From positions 49,369,501 through 49,433,500 of the forward strand of contig NC_071669.1 in assembly GCF_028554725.1 (NCBI RefSeq): DNA of 64,000 bases, given 5' to 3'. The position numbers were made by a program, and so were the translations under genes. Source of the stretch: Zeugodacus cucurbitae. Taxonomy: Eukaryota; Arthropoda; Insecta; Diptera; Tephritidae. This document shows positions 13,785-25,865 of this stretch, in pieces; position 1 is the first letter of the stretch; every line of letters starts with the position of its first letter. The notes beneath the pieces were generated by a model. That model ran no database searches and was not told the origin of the DNA. It saw nothing but the letters and a program-made list of their open reading frames with translations.

Positions 13785-16700
13785 CTATGTATGAAGAGTG
13801 AGTCATGCAAAATTCTCATAGGATCCTGTTGCTAGGCACTTTTTACATACGGAACTCATATGTCAATGTAGAAGAAAGGTCTGAACTGAGGATTGAAGTC
13901 AGTTGTGTTGAGAGGACAAATTTAGGATTAAGGTATAAGATTTAGACATTTCCAAAAACTAATGTCTCATAATTTTGGGTGCTTTACAGAAAATGGACAA
14001 GTCTTTCGGCTGTGATGTGGTGAAAATAACTGGCCACAGTTCTTTTAATACACGACAAATTACCTTGTTCGACTTCGCTATTGTCAGATGCTGAATCGAC
14101 GGAAAATTATTTCATTTGGTCAAGATGAGGAGATGAGTGGAAATTGGTTTCAAGAAGTATGACTCTTATTTTTAATAACTTTAAAGAAAGTTTAAAAAGT
14201 ACTGAGCTTATAAAAACCTTTCTTTGAATAAATAAAAATTTATTGATAGTACAAAGGATTTCTCATTTTCTCAATCAAATATTTGCCATAAAACTTTTAA
14301 TCGCCATGTAAACACTAATCGCCAGACAACTTTTCCTATTATTTCCGCTTATTTGCAATTTTAAAAACTATATTTTCGCACATATATGTATGCTTATACA
14401 CACACTGCTGACAACTTTTCTAAATAAGTATCCGCATACACCACTAAGCGTTTTCATTAGGCGCTATTTGTTTGCCTCCACTCAACACTAACAATTTGGA
14501 ATGCGAATATTCCGCCACACAGTCTGCCATAGTTTGGATTTCGTTCACCCACATATTGACACACTCCTCACACACTGCCTTACGCAAAAATTTTGGTATT
14601 TATGAACGTATTGAGTGGGTTATTTGTTTAATTCTATGTATGTATCTGATCGCTGATGTTTACGTACGCTAATGATGCTATTAAAGTAATTGAAAGGTTT
14701 TTAATTGCTGAATTTATGATGTAAGAAGTGAGAGTATGTGTGTGGTAGAGAGAGTCAGAGAGAGAGGGTTAGTACATATCCTGTCGGAATGAATGATGAG
14801 AGTTTTGAACTGACAAAATTGTGTGCTAATTTGTATCGGTTTGAGGTAGTCTATAAACGAGAAATGAATGATCGAGATAAATGACATTCTTAAGGTAGAA
14901 AGATATATGAGTTTCATGAATAAGTGTTAAATCCATTTATTTTCCTACAGGGTATGAAGAGATTGGGGTATATAATGAGGGTATTTTGAAATAATAAATG
15001 GCCTAATAGAAAGCGAAGCTTATTCATAATGCATAGAATCTGCTGCACTTGTAGCTTAGCAGCCGGCCTGGTGGTGGAACTAACTATGAGACAGCAGGCG
15101 TCCAGCTGAGCAGAGTTGCCACTGACAGAGCTTATGTGCACAGAGCACGGTGCAGTGGTAAAATCAACATATAGAAAGCTATGCAATTATTCAACACGGG
15201 TGGAGGGGAGTACATTTATTTGTTGCATAAATGATGGAAATAGGCGACTTGCATTTTCCATTTCGAATTTTGCCATCATCCACCTTATGCAAGCAAATGC
15301 ATGCCACAGATATTTATTAGTGCATATTTATGTAAGAGTAATTTCACTAATTATGCTGCTGGCTTAATTAGGATTCTGTGGTCGCATGCCAGTGGTGCAC
15401 AAACACAAGCACACAAATAAACATACATATAAGCCGAGCAGACGCCCAAATCTTGCAATAGCAGAGGGTGGGTGTGGCAGCAGCAACGAATAATAGTGCA
15501 CTTCAATGTAAATGCGATTCATTGTTCATTATAAAGCGCATTTGTGGTGGGAGATTTCGGAATTTTCGAAACAAAATAACCACACTTGTGTGTGAACCAT
15601 ATTTTGGCTGGGTTTGTTTATTTGGCCATTCGTTGAAATTCTGTGCTCGATTTGGCAAATATTTATTTGGCTTTAATCAATGACATTACCATAGCATGTA
15701 TTTCGGTTTTGATATCATATTAGTGAAATTCAATGAACAACACGAAAGCGATGACAATGAGAGAGTGACGGCATTAATTTAAGCTGAGGGCTTGCATTAC
15801 TAGAGTCTCGTTAAAACAAACTCGTGTTCACTATAAATAATTCAAAAAAAAAAAAATAATAATTTTAAATTGTTTTGACGGCTAATTTTTAGTGACTAAG
15901 TCCATTTCTAACTGTTTGACGGTATTAATAAACCAAACCGTTGTACTTGAGGAAAATCAATGAAATTCTTTGGACCAGAAAGTTACTTAACGTGCCTAAT
16001 GATTTATAAATTTGTAGGGGTGATTATATGTAGGAAACAATATTTTAATTAACTGCTTTATATTAAAATTAAGTCAAAGAAGTTCGAGCAAATAGGTTCT
16101 GCAATGAAAATAAGACGATCTGGAGCATTTAGAAATTAAATGGATCTAGGTCCTATCTTTATATATTGAATATGTCGAGTAAACAATGCAATAGTCTATC
16201 ACTGCATATCAGTTAGTTTGTATGAAAGATATTGTTGACAAATATTTAATTATCTAGTTAATAAGATTCACTGAACTACACTGTAATAATACTATTTTTC
16301 ATTATTTCCTCGAAAATAATATTGGAATCAAGTGATTTTTCGACGATCTCGAGTTCTGTAAGACTTTAACACTCTCATTGTTGTTCTGAGCCATTGCTGC
16401 CGTTTGGGAACCCCCTATTTTTTATTTACGACGAAATGAGTTTGCAATTTATAATATATCTTCCATAAGTTCCCACTTCCGAATCTAGTGTATGTAATGT
16501 AATACGTTTTAATTTACGTTTTCAACACTCGTAATTGTTCGTAAGTGTGAAATTGCGTGTAGAAATGTATATTACAAGAAAGTGAAGATCAATGAAAATT
16601 TGTATACTTCGCAGCACCGCATGGATCGACAGCAGACAGATGGGTCGCCGCATTTAGTATGCTAAGGCAGTGCATTCGTTGTTGAATTCCGCACAATTTG

Positions 16701-16848
16701 AAGTGAATCGAAATGGTTTGAATCCAATATCGAAGGCAAATCGAAATGAATTGCGCAATCGCACATCAAGCGATAAATGCATGTATGTAAATATATTGAT
16801 GGTTACATATGTACATATTTACATATAAATGGCTTATAATGCGGATGC
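13785..16848. other. non-coding stretch
   Basis: No recognisable gene is present. A second, shorter GA-rich tract lies at about 14721-14768. Scattered open frames of under 100 codons show no domain. The last part before the hAT insertion is ordinary AT-rich DNA with TATG/CATA runs. Confidence 0.6.
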
Positions 16849-17089
16849 TAGGGATGGCAAATTTTTTTTTTAATCGATTAAATAATCAAATGATTAATTG
16901 CAAGATATAAAAAAATAATTGCAATTAATTGCAATTAATGTAAAAAAATCGATTAATCGATTAATTCCAATGTTTGCAACTTTGCGTAAAAATAAAACCA
17001 ATAAAACATAGGAGACTACATTCTTATTTCAGACATTCAAATTGTGTTGGTATATACACAAAAACAAAAACGGAAATAAAATTAAAATC

Positions 17090-17405
17090 TCATATTAAAA
17101 ATTCATTTGTTTTAGCATAAAGGAAAATATATTCATTGAATATATTCAGAAAATTTAGAAGTCTGTTCAACCAAGTTTGAAGAAAAAGCAATTTTGATAA
17201 ACTTTTTGTTGTCAAACGATTGCGTTTTTCGGTCGCAGTTGCACCCGCTTTTGAGAAAAGCCGCTCAGCTGGTACTGAGGTACCAAGTAGATGACAATAC
17301 TTTTTTGAAAGTCCGTACAGTTTGGGTAAACGGTTTTCATTTCTTCCCAAGCATAAATAGTGTTTCGACATAGTTCTAATACCTGACAATTCAAATAAAA
17401 GCTCA
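17090..17405 (-). pseudogene. hAT transposase C-terminal dimerisation remnant, frameshifted
   Basis: Near 17380-17405 one minus-strand frame reads DELSFYLNCQVLEL, typical of the start of the hAT C-terminal block, and continues to EEMKTVYPN near 17335. A frameshift there moves the signal into another frame, which reads KKYCHLLGTSVPAERLFSKA and then EKRNRLTTKSLSKLLFLQ, the highly conserved hATC dimerisation motif. The domain is therefore split over two frames. No DDE catalytic segment precedes it, because the middle of the gene has been deleted. Confidence 0.8.
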
Positions 17406-17669
17406 ATTCATCTTGTGGAGATACCGATTGCTCCGACTTACCACCAATTTGCAGGCTACAGTTGCATGCTTTAATTTTAAATGCTGCAACATATTTGATG
17501 TGTTATTAGAAAATTTTAAATTTTTGCAGCGAAGTTGACATTTAACGTAGTTATTGCTTATTTTATTAAAAAAATGTCCACACTTCGCTTTTAACTGGCG
17601 CCATTGCTCTTCAAACAACTGAACGTAAAATGCGTTTGACTTAACTGTAAATGCAGTGTTACCAGACAT
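17403..17669 (-). pseudogene. hAT transposase N-terminal remnant (BED finger)
   Basis: This 88-codon frame from the ATG at 17669 runs through a BED-type finger region. It has aromatic/tryptophan positions near residues 21-34, a Cys pair around residues 44-48 and an HLKLKH histidine pair near residues 63-68. The Cys spacing (CxxxC) is one residue longer than the usual CxxC, so the finger may be damaged. The frame then leaves the transposase sequence and stops at 17403. BED fingers bind the ends of hAT elements. The frame is not continuous with the C-terminal remnant. Confidence 0.75.
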
Positions 17670-19403
17670 TCATTTGTTGATATTAAACTACGTTGACATA
17701 TTAGAATTTAACTATGTTTACACCGTTTCCAGTCATTAATGACTGATGCGACCAATTTCGACCCTTGTACGCTAACTTAGATGAACATAAAATGTATTAA
17801 ATTTCAAAATGCAGTTTGCGATTATTTTGCAATTACTCGAGTAATAGTCGAGTAATTAGAAAAGGTGTTTCGATGCAATTAAATCGTAAATTGAATGAAA
17901 ATAATCGATTAATTTAATCAAATGATTAATCGTTGCCATCCCTAGCGGATGCATATTGATAAATATATTTATGCATATGTGAGTGTTTCTTTGTGATGTA
18001 TCTGGGAATCTCATGCAGCATGAGTGCGCTGAATTGGAGCCGAACAGCTGCAGGTCAATGCAGTTCGCCCCCCGGCCGCACCCCAAATTTATTTGAATTG
18101 CTTATTTATACTAGAGTGTGTGTGTATTTGCACTCATTAATAAAATAAATGTGTGAAAAATGAAATAATAAAAAGATTAATGAAAAATTGTTACACATTT
18201 GTATGTCAAGCAGACAAATGGAGAACTGCAGACAGCAACAACAAGTACATTGTGCATATATGCATTTGGATATGTATTCATAATGTGTGTGCCACATGTG
18301 TCGTGCAACAAAGACGTGCTTTGTATTATATTCATTTCATTTTTTCCACAGATTGTAGTTATGTATGGAAAGCGCATACGCAGCGCCCAACCTTTAATTG
18401 CATTGTAACACACAATGAGTGAATGTTATTGATCGTTTGATGCGATTCCATTGAAATGTTTTGAATTTACGGAAAAACTTTGTAAGCTATATAATATTAC
18501 TAAAGAATGCATTGTAATCAAATGCAAAGAAATCACACTTTGACCTTCACATGTGTGATGTGCATTAGAAATCTGAAGCGATATTGGTCATAAATGCATT
18601 TCTGACCTTTGACATGATCTTTATGATCTCAAGTATCAAATTATTTAGTTTTACAATTTTTTAGAAACTTCGCGGCAATACATTTCATGTTAATCTTCTT
18701 ATTTAAGATATCCGCCTCTTTATTGCTGCCTGTCAACCTGTCAACCGAAGAGTTCGAATTTTCTATAAATATCAATGTAACAACAATAGTTTTCGGTTAA
18801 TTTATGAATTAAAACTTATTTGCGGCTCAAAAATAGAAGAAAAAGTTCCGCTTCCTCTTTGAGTTGCACACATGCCAACCTTTATTTGCTGATTACCGAT
18901 AAATAAGTTGACAATAATTTCAATGTTGAAACAGCAATAGAAATATAGTATTAGAAGCTAAAAAAATAGCTGCAAGATTTAGGCGGCCATAAATTGCCTC
19001 AGAGGCAACGTGAGCTATATTCTGAAATGTTTACATATCCTTTGAAATCTGTATAAATGTGTGAGTGAGTATGTGTCTTCGAATGTAAACAAGCAGTGCA
19101 GTCTTGCTTAAATAAAGATACTCCTGCGTTATGCACTTGAAGGTGTAAAGTCGATTGCAATCGGCTGCAACGGCAGCCACAAGTAGTTGGTTGGTCTACT
19201 GATCGTTTGATATGGTTGCTCTCATTGTTTTTCTAACACTTGAGCGTTCATACGAATATCAGCGATTTCGTTGACGTATTGACAGTTTCAATGTGCCCTT
19301 TTGGTGATGATTACTTTAATCAGATATATTCGTACAGGTACAGGTAAATTTGTATATGGTAAATCAAGTAGACTATGGACTGGTGACGAAATGGGTGTAT
19401 TTG

Positions 19404-19578
19404 GGTTAGTAGTGCCAGTAACAAGTGAAAACTCATTACAAAAAAATTTCCAATAAATAGTTTGTTCTGAATACTATGAGGTACTTACTACTACTGGTTA
19501 GTAGTGCCAGTAACAAGTGAAAACTCATTACAAAAAAATTTCCAATAAATAGTTTGTTCTGAATATTATGAGGTACTT
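19404..19578. repeat. two-copy direct repeat, 92-bp period
   Basis: The block 19404-19486 (starting GGTTAGTAGTGCCAG and ending near GAGGTACTT) recurs at 19496-19578 with one substitution seen (C to T in GAATACTATG). The copies are separated by a 9-base linker, TAGTAGT-like and built from the same letters. It looks like a local tandem duplication of recent origin. Confidence 0.9.
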
Positions 19579-22110
19579 TTTATGTCAAGAGGTTTGTTTA
19601 AAAAAGTTCCCATTATCCAACTATGAATTTTATTAATTTTAAGGTTATTTGGTTCTAGAAAAATCATAATTGCTATAATTGTATGTGAATGGCAGCATTT
19701 AATTTTGAAAGAGATATCTCTAAACTATACTAGTTTTATTCTGGAAACTGTATATAACCCTTCGTTAGGCGAGTACCTATTTGTGTTTTCTATACCAGGC
19801 TTTCATGGAACTATTCTACTTCTAATATGATTTCACTGTTTATCTGGCTGAGGGTATAAGTATGTATGTACATATATGTATATGTATATATATTTTAAAG
19901 TACATATGACCCCATATAAATAGCAGACTTTGTGATAACATGCATTTATTGGAATTATAAATACCGGCATAGTACTGCAAGTTGTCTGATATTGTGTTTG
20001 TAGATATTACGCTATATTCTATTGTGGTTTTTATTTATGAATATTATTATCTCATCGCTGCCATTTAGTTGTTAAACATGCAATCATAAAGACGGTTAAG
20101 CTTAGATAACACAAAACCAAGGAAAAAACAACAATCAAAGAAACAAAATGTTTTAGAGTGCATTTGTGTGTGTGTGCGTTGCAGAGATAAGGCGTGTACA
20201 AACGGAGAGCTGAAAGTTTTTAACTGAATGAATGGATGCGTAGGCAAAGAGCGAGAGCGGGGTGTGCATCGCTTCGGAGAATGGGTAGTCCCATTGGGGA
20301 CGACATTTTTATGACAACAAAATTCATGAGCAAATATATTGATAGACATATATACACGCATACAACTCTTATTGTGCTAGATGGATAATTTTCATATATA
20401 AATGTATGCATGTTTGTATGTATATTTAAATATGAAGTCGCGTTCAACAAAAAGTTGAATAGCCGCAAAGCAATTTGTATTTTGTTATTTCTATTGTTGC
20501 TGTAGTTGTTTTATTAGATTGTTATGATTGTAAAGTGGCTAAGTTTTCAGTTTTATATCTTTTATATTTTTCAACTTATTTGACTACATATATACATCTG
20601 TATATACATATGTAATATGCAGAAATGCAATGCACATGTGATGGAATGTGTGTACATACATTTACTATAACCGGTGTGTAATTATATTTTTATCGCAGGT
20701 AGTTGATGTTTCGAAAATAAATTTTGTAGTCGAAAATTACTGGAAGCTAATTTAGTTTGGTTCTCAATGTTGTTGTTTTTTTCTTGCTGTCATTGATTTG
20801 ATAAAAGTTACCATTTTATGTTACAAGACATATAATATTTTGAGTTATCTGTAGTCTCACAGAAAGAAAAGATAAAAATATAAATAATTTAAATATTTAT
20901 TTTAAAACAAATAATTTGAAAAGGCTTGGTAAAAAATATTTTTCTAGTAAAAAAGCTAATTTTGTGAAAATAAAATTTATATTTTTTATTAATTAGCACT
21001 TAAAGCGAACTCTACGCTTCATTTATTACTTTTATTTTTTTTTTTTTAGTCATATAAGTAGTTCGATAACCTCCACTTCTATCTTATTATCTTATCAACG
21101 TCGTTCAAGTTTAGTAATCAAAAAATATAGAATTTCTTTAAATAAAAATAAACATTTAGTCATGTTGCTGGGTATATTTATAAATAAATAATTTGTTTGT
21201 ACTTTTCAAATGATCAGTCACACAAAATATTATGAATGGCTTTCAATTGTCCGAAAATAATAAGAAATTGCATTTTGATAATAAATTTCTTCGAAAAATA
21301 AAATTACAGTTAAGTATTAAATTCGAAGTGAGCAATTCCGAAAATGTATATTTAGCGCTAAAATCATTGAGATAACTTCATGATAATTAAACTAAAAATT
21401 GCTAGTGATTGTTTTTAGCAATTAAGAATAAGTTTTTGTCTCCTACTTTTGTATGTACTGAGTACGATTTCATTTAACTATTATATTTGTTTTCTTTGTA
21501 TAACTGATTTGATTTAGTTTTTTGAGCTTTCTATTTTTTCTATATTTAAATAAATTCTCATGCAATTTTCCACTAATTACACAACTAATTAAATTTATTA
21601 ATTTGGATATTGTTATCAAAATCCTTTATATGCTTGTTGATGTTAATGAATGTTTAATGAACATAAATTGATAGCGGTTTCATATTTCCATATCAAGTGT
21701 TGAGCATGAAAAGTTTGCGGTTGCACCCGCACATTTAAATTTAATTGCATGAGTGAATCTGTAATGGATTACAATACTAGTAATTTATTTTCACAAATCC
21801 TTTTTTTAATTACTTAATTAAGCAAATAATTTAAATTTCAAACTTTAATCAGTGTAACAAGTCCAAAATTTTGAAGACACGGAGAAGCATTGGAAAAGTT
21901 TGTCCAATATTCAAGATTTCGGTGTCTTAGAGACAGGAATAGTGTAGTATGTTACAAAGAGCTATGCAACCAAATAATGGAACCTAAAAAAGCATAAAGA
22001 AATACCCGATTGTGACTCTTGTAGTATTGTATAAATGAGTGAGAAAGAGAGTAAGTGAAGCTCTCTATTAGCCTTGAATCAATTAAAATTTTGATTGAGA
22101 AACCAGTTTT

Positions 22111-22370
22111 GCCATTCACACTGCCGGCTACTCGATAACCGACCAGCTGTTATACATTTTTGTTTTTGCTCTTCATAAGAAGTTGGTAAGTTTCATCAAC
22201 TGGTAGCCTGAACAACAGCAGACAAAGAACGTACATATATATAATTACAAATGCGGTCTTTGTCGCAGATTGTAATGTAGATTTTTATTTTGTATGGAAA
22301 ATCGATCTTAATCAGCGTTTTAATCGAGCAGAGGCTGGTTAATTGATCAGTTAGCTCCTGTGTGAAAAGG
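22111..22370. mobile_element. possible MITE with imperfect inverted ends
   Basis: TTCACAC...GCTA...GAT...ACCAGC at 22115-22146 is matched in inverted orientation by CTGGTT...GATCAG...TAGC...GTGTGAA at 22334-22366. The arms are imperfect, and I could not define a target-site duplication. The roughly 260-bp size and the absence of coding capacity would fit a non-autonomous inverted-repeat element. Confidence 0.35.
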
Positions 22371-25037
22371 CTATAGCCATCTCTGAGAAATCAATATTAT
22401 TTCATTGCAGTGGTTTATATTATATTATGCTTATAAATTAACTGGCACGTGCTGCAATCGTCTGTATCGGCAACGCTATCTATATGTATATATTTCGACT
22501 CAATAATTTATATGTAGACTAAAATATTTATATACACATACTATGTACGTATACATAACTAGCAACCAATAATCCTTAGCTTCACTTAAGCTCTCTTAGC
22601 GCTTTACCATACTACATATATATGCTGCAACAACAACCGTTAACTTACTTTGTTGCAATGCGACATAACATAAGTCACTGACGACGTATTGTCATCATTA
22701 ATTAACGTATTAATTTTACAATCTGAGTTATGAGTGTTTGTATGTATGTACATGTGTTGTGTGTTGTATGGAGTGCCTTCAATGTAACTAATGGCTGTGT
22801 TGCAAGCAAAATGCGTTTGTGTGTCTGCTATTTGTGTCTTCACGTAAATTTTACAAATGACATATTTGCCACCATCACCCCCATGAAATGGTGTTATGCA
22901 CCAAAACGGTGCATTTGCATATGTATGCATGTATGTATGTTTGTTGATGTTGCAATGAGGGGAGTGACTGCAGTTGCAACACTCTGTTGTGTGTGTAGGC
23001 CTACTTAGGGGTACAATTTATGGCAGCTTGTAAGTGTTAAAGGCATTAACAGCGGTGCTGACGAATGGCAATAGCTGACAGCGTCAGTAGTGGCAGCAAC
23101 AATAATAACAACAACTTTAGCAACAATTTTAATAAAGTGTTGCATGCAATAAATAGTAACTTAAAGGCGAATGTGCGATATTCACTGAGATTTGCGGATA
23201 TATACATACATATATATGCCACAAATTAATATTTAAGCTCCAGATGACAACTGCGCGGGCGATTGCTGCTTATTGTTTGTTCACCTGATTGGTTGTTGTC
23301 TCAACAAGACAACAAAAACAAAGTCCAACGCAATTACTACTTTCAATTAATTTGTCAGCCACTTCACCAATTCAACCAATACTCACACATATGCAAATTT
23401 TCACGCGCTGATCCTTTGGCTAAGCTACGTATGGGTTGGGTGTTTTCGTGCAATTTAAGAGTTCAACCGCTTGTGTGGAGAATTGTTCGATGAGTAATTA
23501 TATATTTCACAACACTCTGTGGCGCTAAAAACAACAATGTGATTGGGGATTTTAATGAGAAATGCAGCAGGCAAAAAGCTGTTTTAGCAACACATTAAAG
23601 TTTCGGTACAGTAGTCACCGCTAAATTGGTGCCAATTTGAGTGATTTGTCACTTTCTTTATTAAACTGATCCTGAATTCACTAAATTAGCTAATTCTATA
23701 TACTAATGAGCTCATTTAGTTGCTTAATTTACTTAATTAGCAGGTATATTTCATAGTTAATTGACTCAGTTAAGGTTCCAAATGTTTACCCTATAATCCA
23801 ATACATAGGGAGATACTTTTAATAGACTAAATTAGGTGGAATCTGTGTGGTATGTCTTTCAGTGATTTCCACCAATAAGTTAATCGAACATTTTGCATAA
23901 TAATTTCAAGTAGACAAATGTTTGACAATTTCAGCCTTATTGGAATGGCATCCCTTATGTTAAATGAATAAAAATTATTGTAAATGTTCCAGCTAACTTA
24001 ACAAGAGATCACTGTACACCATTTTCATATAACGTACTGCAACGATTTCATTTATGCAGCAGTTGTTGTTACTGTATAACAATTTTTAATGCATTTTTTG
24101 TGTAATTTTTATTTTATTTTTTCAAATTAAATTGACGAGTAATTACTTTAAGGCTTGAAGGCAATTTTCGCTATTTGCTTAATTAAATACTAAAATGAGC
24201 GCATAAAATAAACCAGTTGCAAATAAAGGGCAACAATAATGTAGTGAAATCACTTAAATTGCAATTTCAGTTTCATTGCGATGGAAATTAAAACACATAA
24301 TGGCTAAAATACGTGGACAGGTCGTTGTGATGCGGAGATTTTCAGAAGTGATTACATATTAACTTTCAGCAAGCGATGAATCGAACAAACAACCGGTGTA
24401 AGTAAATTAGACATGGAATAAAAAAAACAATGTATTTTAATCATGGAATTCGAAGGTTACAAAAATTGCCTTTAATATTTACTGTCTTACATTTCAATAT
24501 ACTGTAAAATATCAATTATTTATCAAACCGTCCTCGTCGAATTACTTTTGCATACGTTGTAGTTCCTGTCAGTTGATGAAATTGTTTGAATATCTTGTTA
24601 ATGCACATTTTACGATCAAAGCTTTTTTAATATGCGATCATTAAAATACACATCATTAAATAAAATAAATAATTCCCTGCCACTTGGGTATTAAATTAAA
24701 GAGTTACAGGTTTGTGGATTACATTTTGTATTTAACAGTTATTATTTGATGTGCTTTTTTGAAAGCCATTTGAAGCTAAGTGTAGCTTAATAGTAAATAT
24801 GATTTAGAGTTATAGTTATTGCTCATAGAAAGTCTCTTTTATTTATCTTTCGAGCAAGATTTTACAACATCATCTACATAACCTCTTCCAAATATAAATA
24901 AAATAAGCCCATCTCACTTGAGCAGGGAATATAAAGGGTGATTTTTTAAGAGCTTGATAACTTTAAAAAAAAAAACGCATAAAATTTGCAAAATCTCATC
25001 GGTTCTTTATTTGAAACGTTAGATTGGTTCATGACAT

Positions 25038-25691
25038 TTACTTTTTGAAGATAATTTCATTTAAATGTTGACCGCGGCTGCGTCTTAGGTGGTCCATTCG
25101 GAAAGTCCAATTTTGGGCAACTTTTTCGAGCATTTCGGCCGGAATAGCCCGAATTTCTTCGGAAATGTTGTCTTCCAAAGCTGGAATAGTTGCTGGCTTA
25201 TTTCTGTAGACTTTAGACTTGACGTAGCCCCACAAAAAATAGTCTAAAGGCGTTAAATCGCATGATCTTGGTGGCCAACTTACGGGTCCATTTCTTGAGA
25301 TGAATTGTTCTCCGAAGTTTTCCCTCAAAATGGCCATAGAATCGCGAGCTGTGTGGCATGTAGCGCCATCTTGTTGAAACCACATGTCAACCAAGTTCAG
25401 TTCTTCCATTTTTGGCAACAAAAAGTTTGTTAGCATCGAACGATAGCGATCGCCATTCACCGTAACGTTGCGTCCAACAGCATCTTTGAAAAAATACGGT
25501 CCAATGATTCCACCAGCGTACAAACCACACCAAACAGTGCATTTTTCGGGATGCATGGGCAGTTCTTGAACGGCTTCTGGTTGCTCTTCACCCCAAATGC
25601 GGCAATTTTGCTTATTTACGTAGCCATTCAACCAGAAATGAGCCTCATCGCTGAACAAAATTTGTCGATAAACACATTTCGAACCGAACAC
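25038..25691 (-). pseudogene. DD41D transposase catalytic half
   Basis: The 217-codon open frame contains the whole DDE/D catalytic domain of a Tc1/mariner transposase. The catalytic aspartates are at residue 15 (in FSDEAHFWLNG), residue 108 (in WFQQDGATCHTAR) and residue 150 (in LTPLDYFLWGYVK). That leaves 92 residues between the first two and 41 between the last two, so the triad is DD41D. The C-terminal tail (RMDHLRRSRGQHLNEIIF) is intact. The apparent start methionine lies right at the deletion junction and is unlikely to be the original start. The DNA-binding half that should precede it is missing, so this frame alone should not recognise the element ends. The catalytic residues look intact. 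Confidence 0.9.
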
Positions 25692-25750
25692 TGATTTTGG
25701 TAATAAAATTCAATGATTTGCAAGCGTTGCTCGTTAGTAAGTCTATTCAT
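25628..25750 (-). pseudogene. DD41D transposase N-terminal stub
   Basis: From the ATG at 25750 the frame reads MNRLTNEQRLQIIEFYYQNQ, the beginning of the first helix-turn-helix of this transposase family. At about residue 26 it crosses the deletion junction, enters the catalytic region in the wrong frame and stops at residue 40 (TGA at 25630-25628). The deletion therefore removed most of the DNA-binding and linker region and also shifted the frame. Confidence 0.85.
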
Positions 25751-25865
25751 GATGAAATGTCAAAGCATACTGAGCATCTTTCTCTTTGACACCATGTCTG
25801 AAATCCCACGTGATCTGTCAAATACTAATGCATGAAAATCCTAACCTCAAAAAAATCACCCGTTA

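Larger units (their letters stand above)
16849..17944 (-). mobile_element. hAT transposon, internally deleted
   Basis: The element is 1096 bp. It begins TAGGGATGGCAA and ends TTGCCATCCCTA, an inverted pair, and is flanked by a perfect 8-bp duplication GCGGATGC (16841-16848 and 17945-17952). An 8-bp target duplication with short inverted repeats is the hAT hallmark. The subterminal regions are rich in ATCGATTAAT/AATCAAATGATTAAT motifs, possible transposase-binding sites. Inside, on the minus strand, are remnants of a BED zinc finger and of the hAT C-terminal dimerisation domain; the RNase-H-like catalytic core between them is missing. The perfect duplication indicates that the insertion is not old, although the coding part is broken. 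Confidence 0.93.
17953..24931. other. non-coding stretch
   Basis: No recognisable gene is present. The stretch contains TATG/CATA-type low-complexity runs (for example 19860-19895, 22738-22752 and 22920-22942), a tandem duplication at 19.4 kb and a possible MITE at 22.1 kb, both listed separately. The 20.7-21.9 kb part is very AT-rich. Confidence 0.65.
24934..25863 (-). mobile_element. DD41D (rosa-type) mariner-like element, deleted copy 1
   Basis: The element is 930 bp, flanked by TA (24932-24933 and 25864-25865), the target duplication of Tc1/mariner elements. The ends are inverted: AAGGGTGATTTTTT on the left and the reverse of ACGGGTGATTTTTT on the right. It encodes, on the minus strand, the start of a transposase and its complete catalytic half, but the segment between them is gone. 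A full-length relative would be about 400 bp longer. The copy at 57468-58399 is nearly identical: I see only one base change and a poly-A length difference. Confidence 0.95.

Noticed and set aside
13493..13819. Ser/Leu-rich 108-codon frame opposite the GA tract
   Set aside because: It is a by-product of the purine-rich low-complexity tract.
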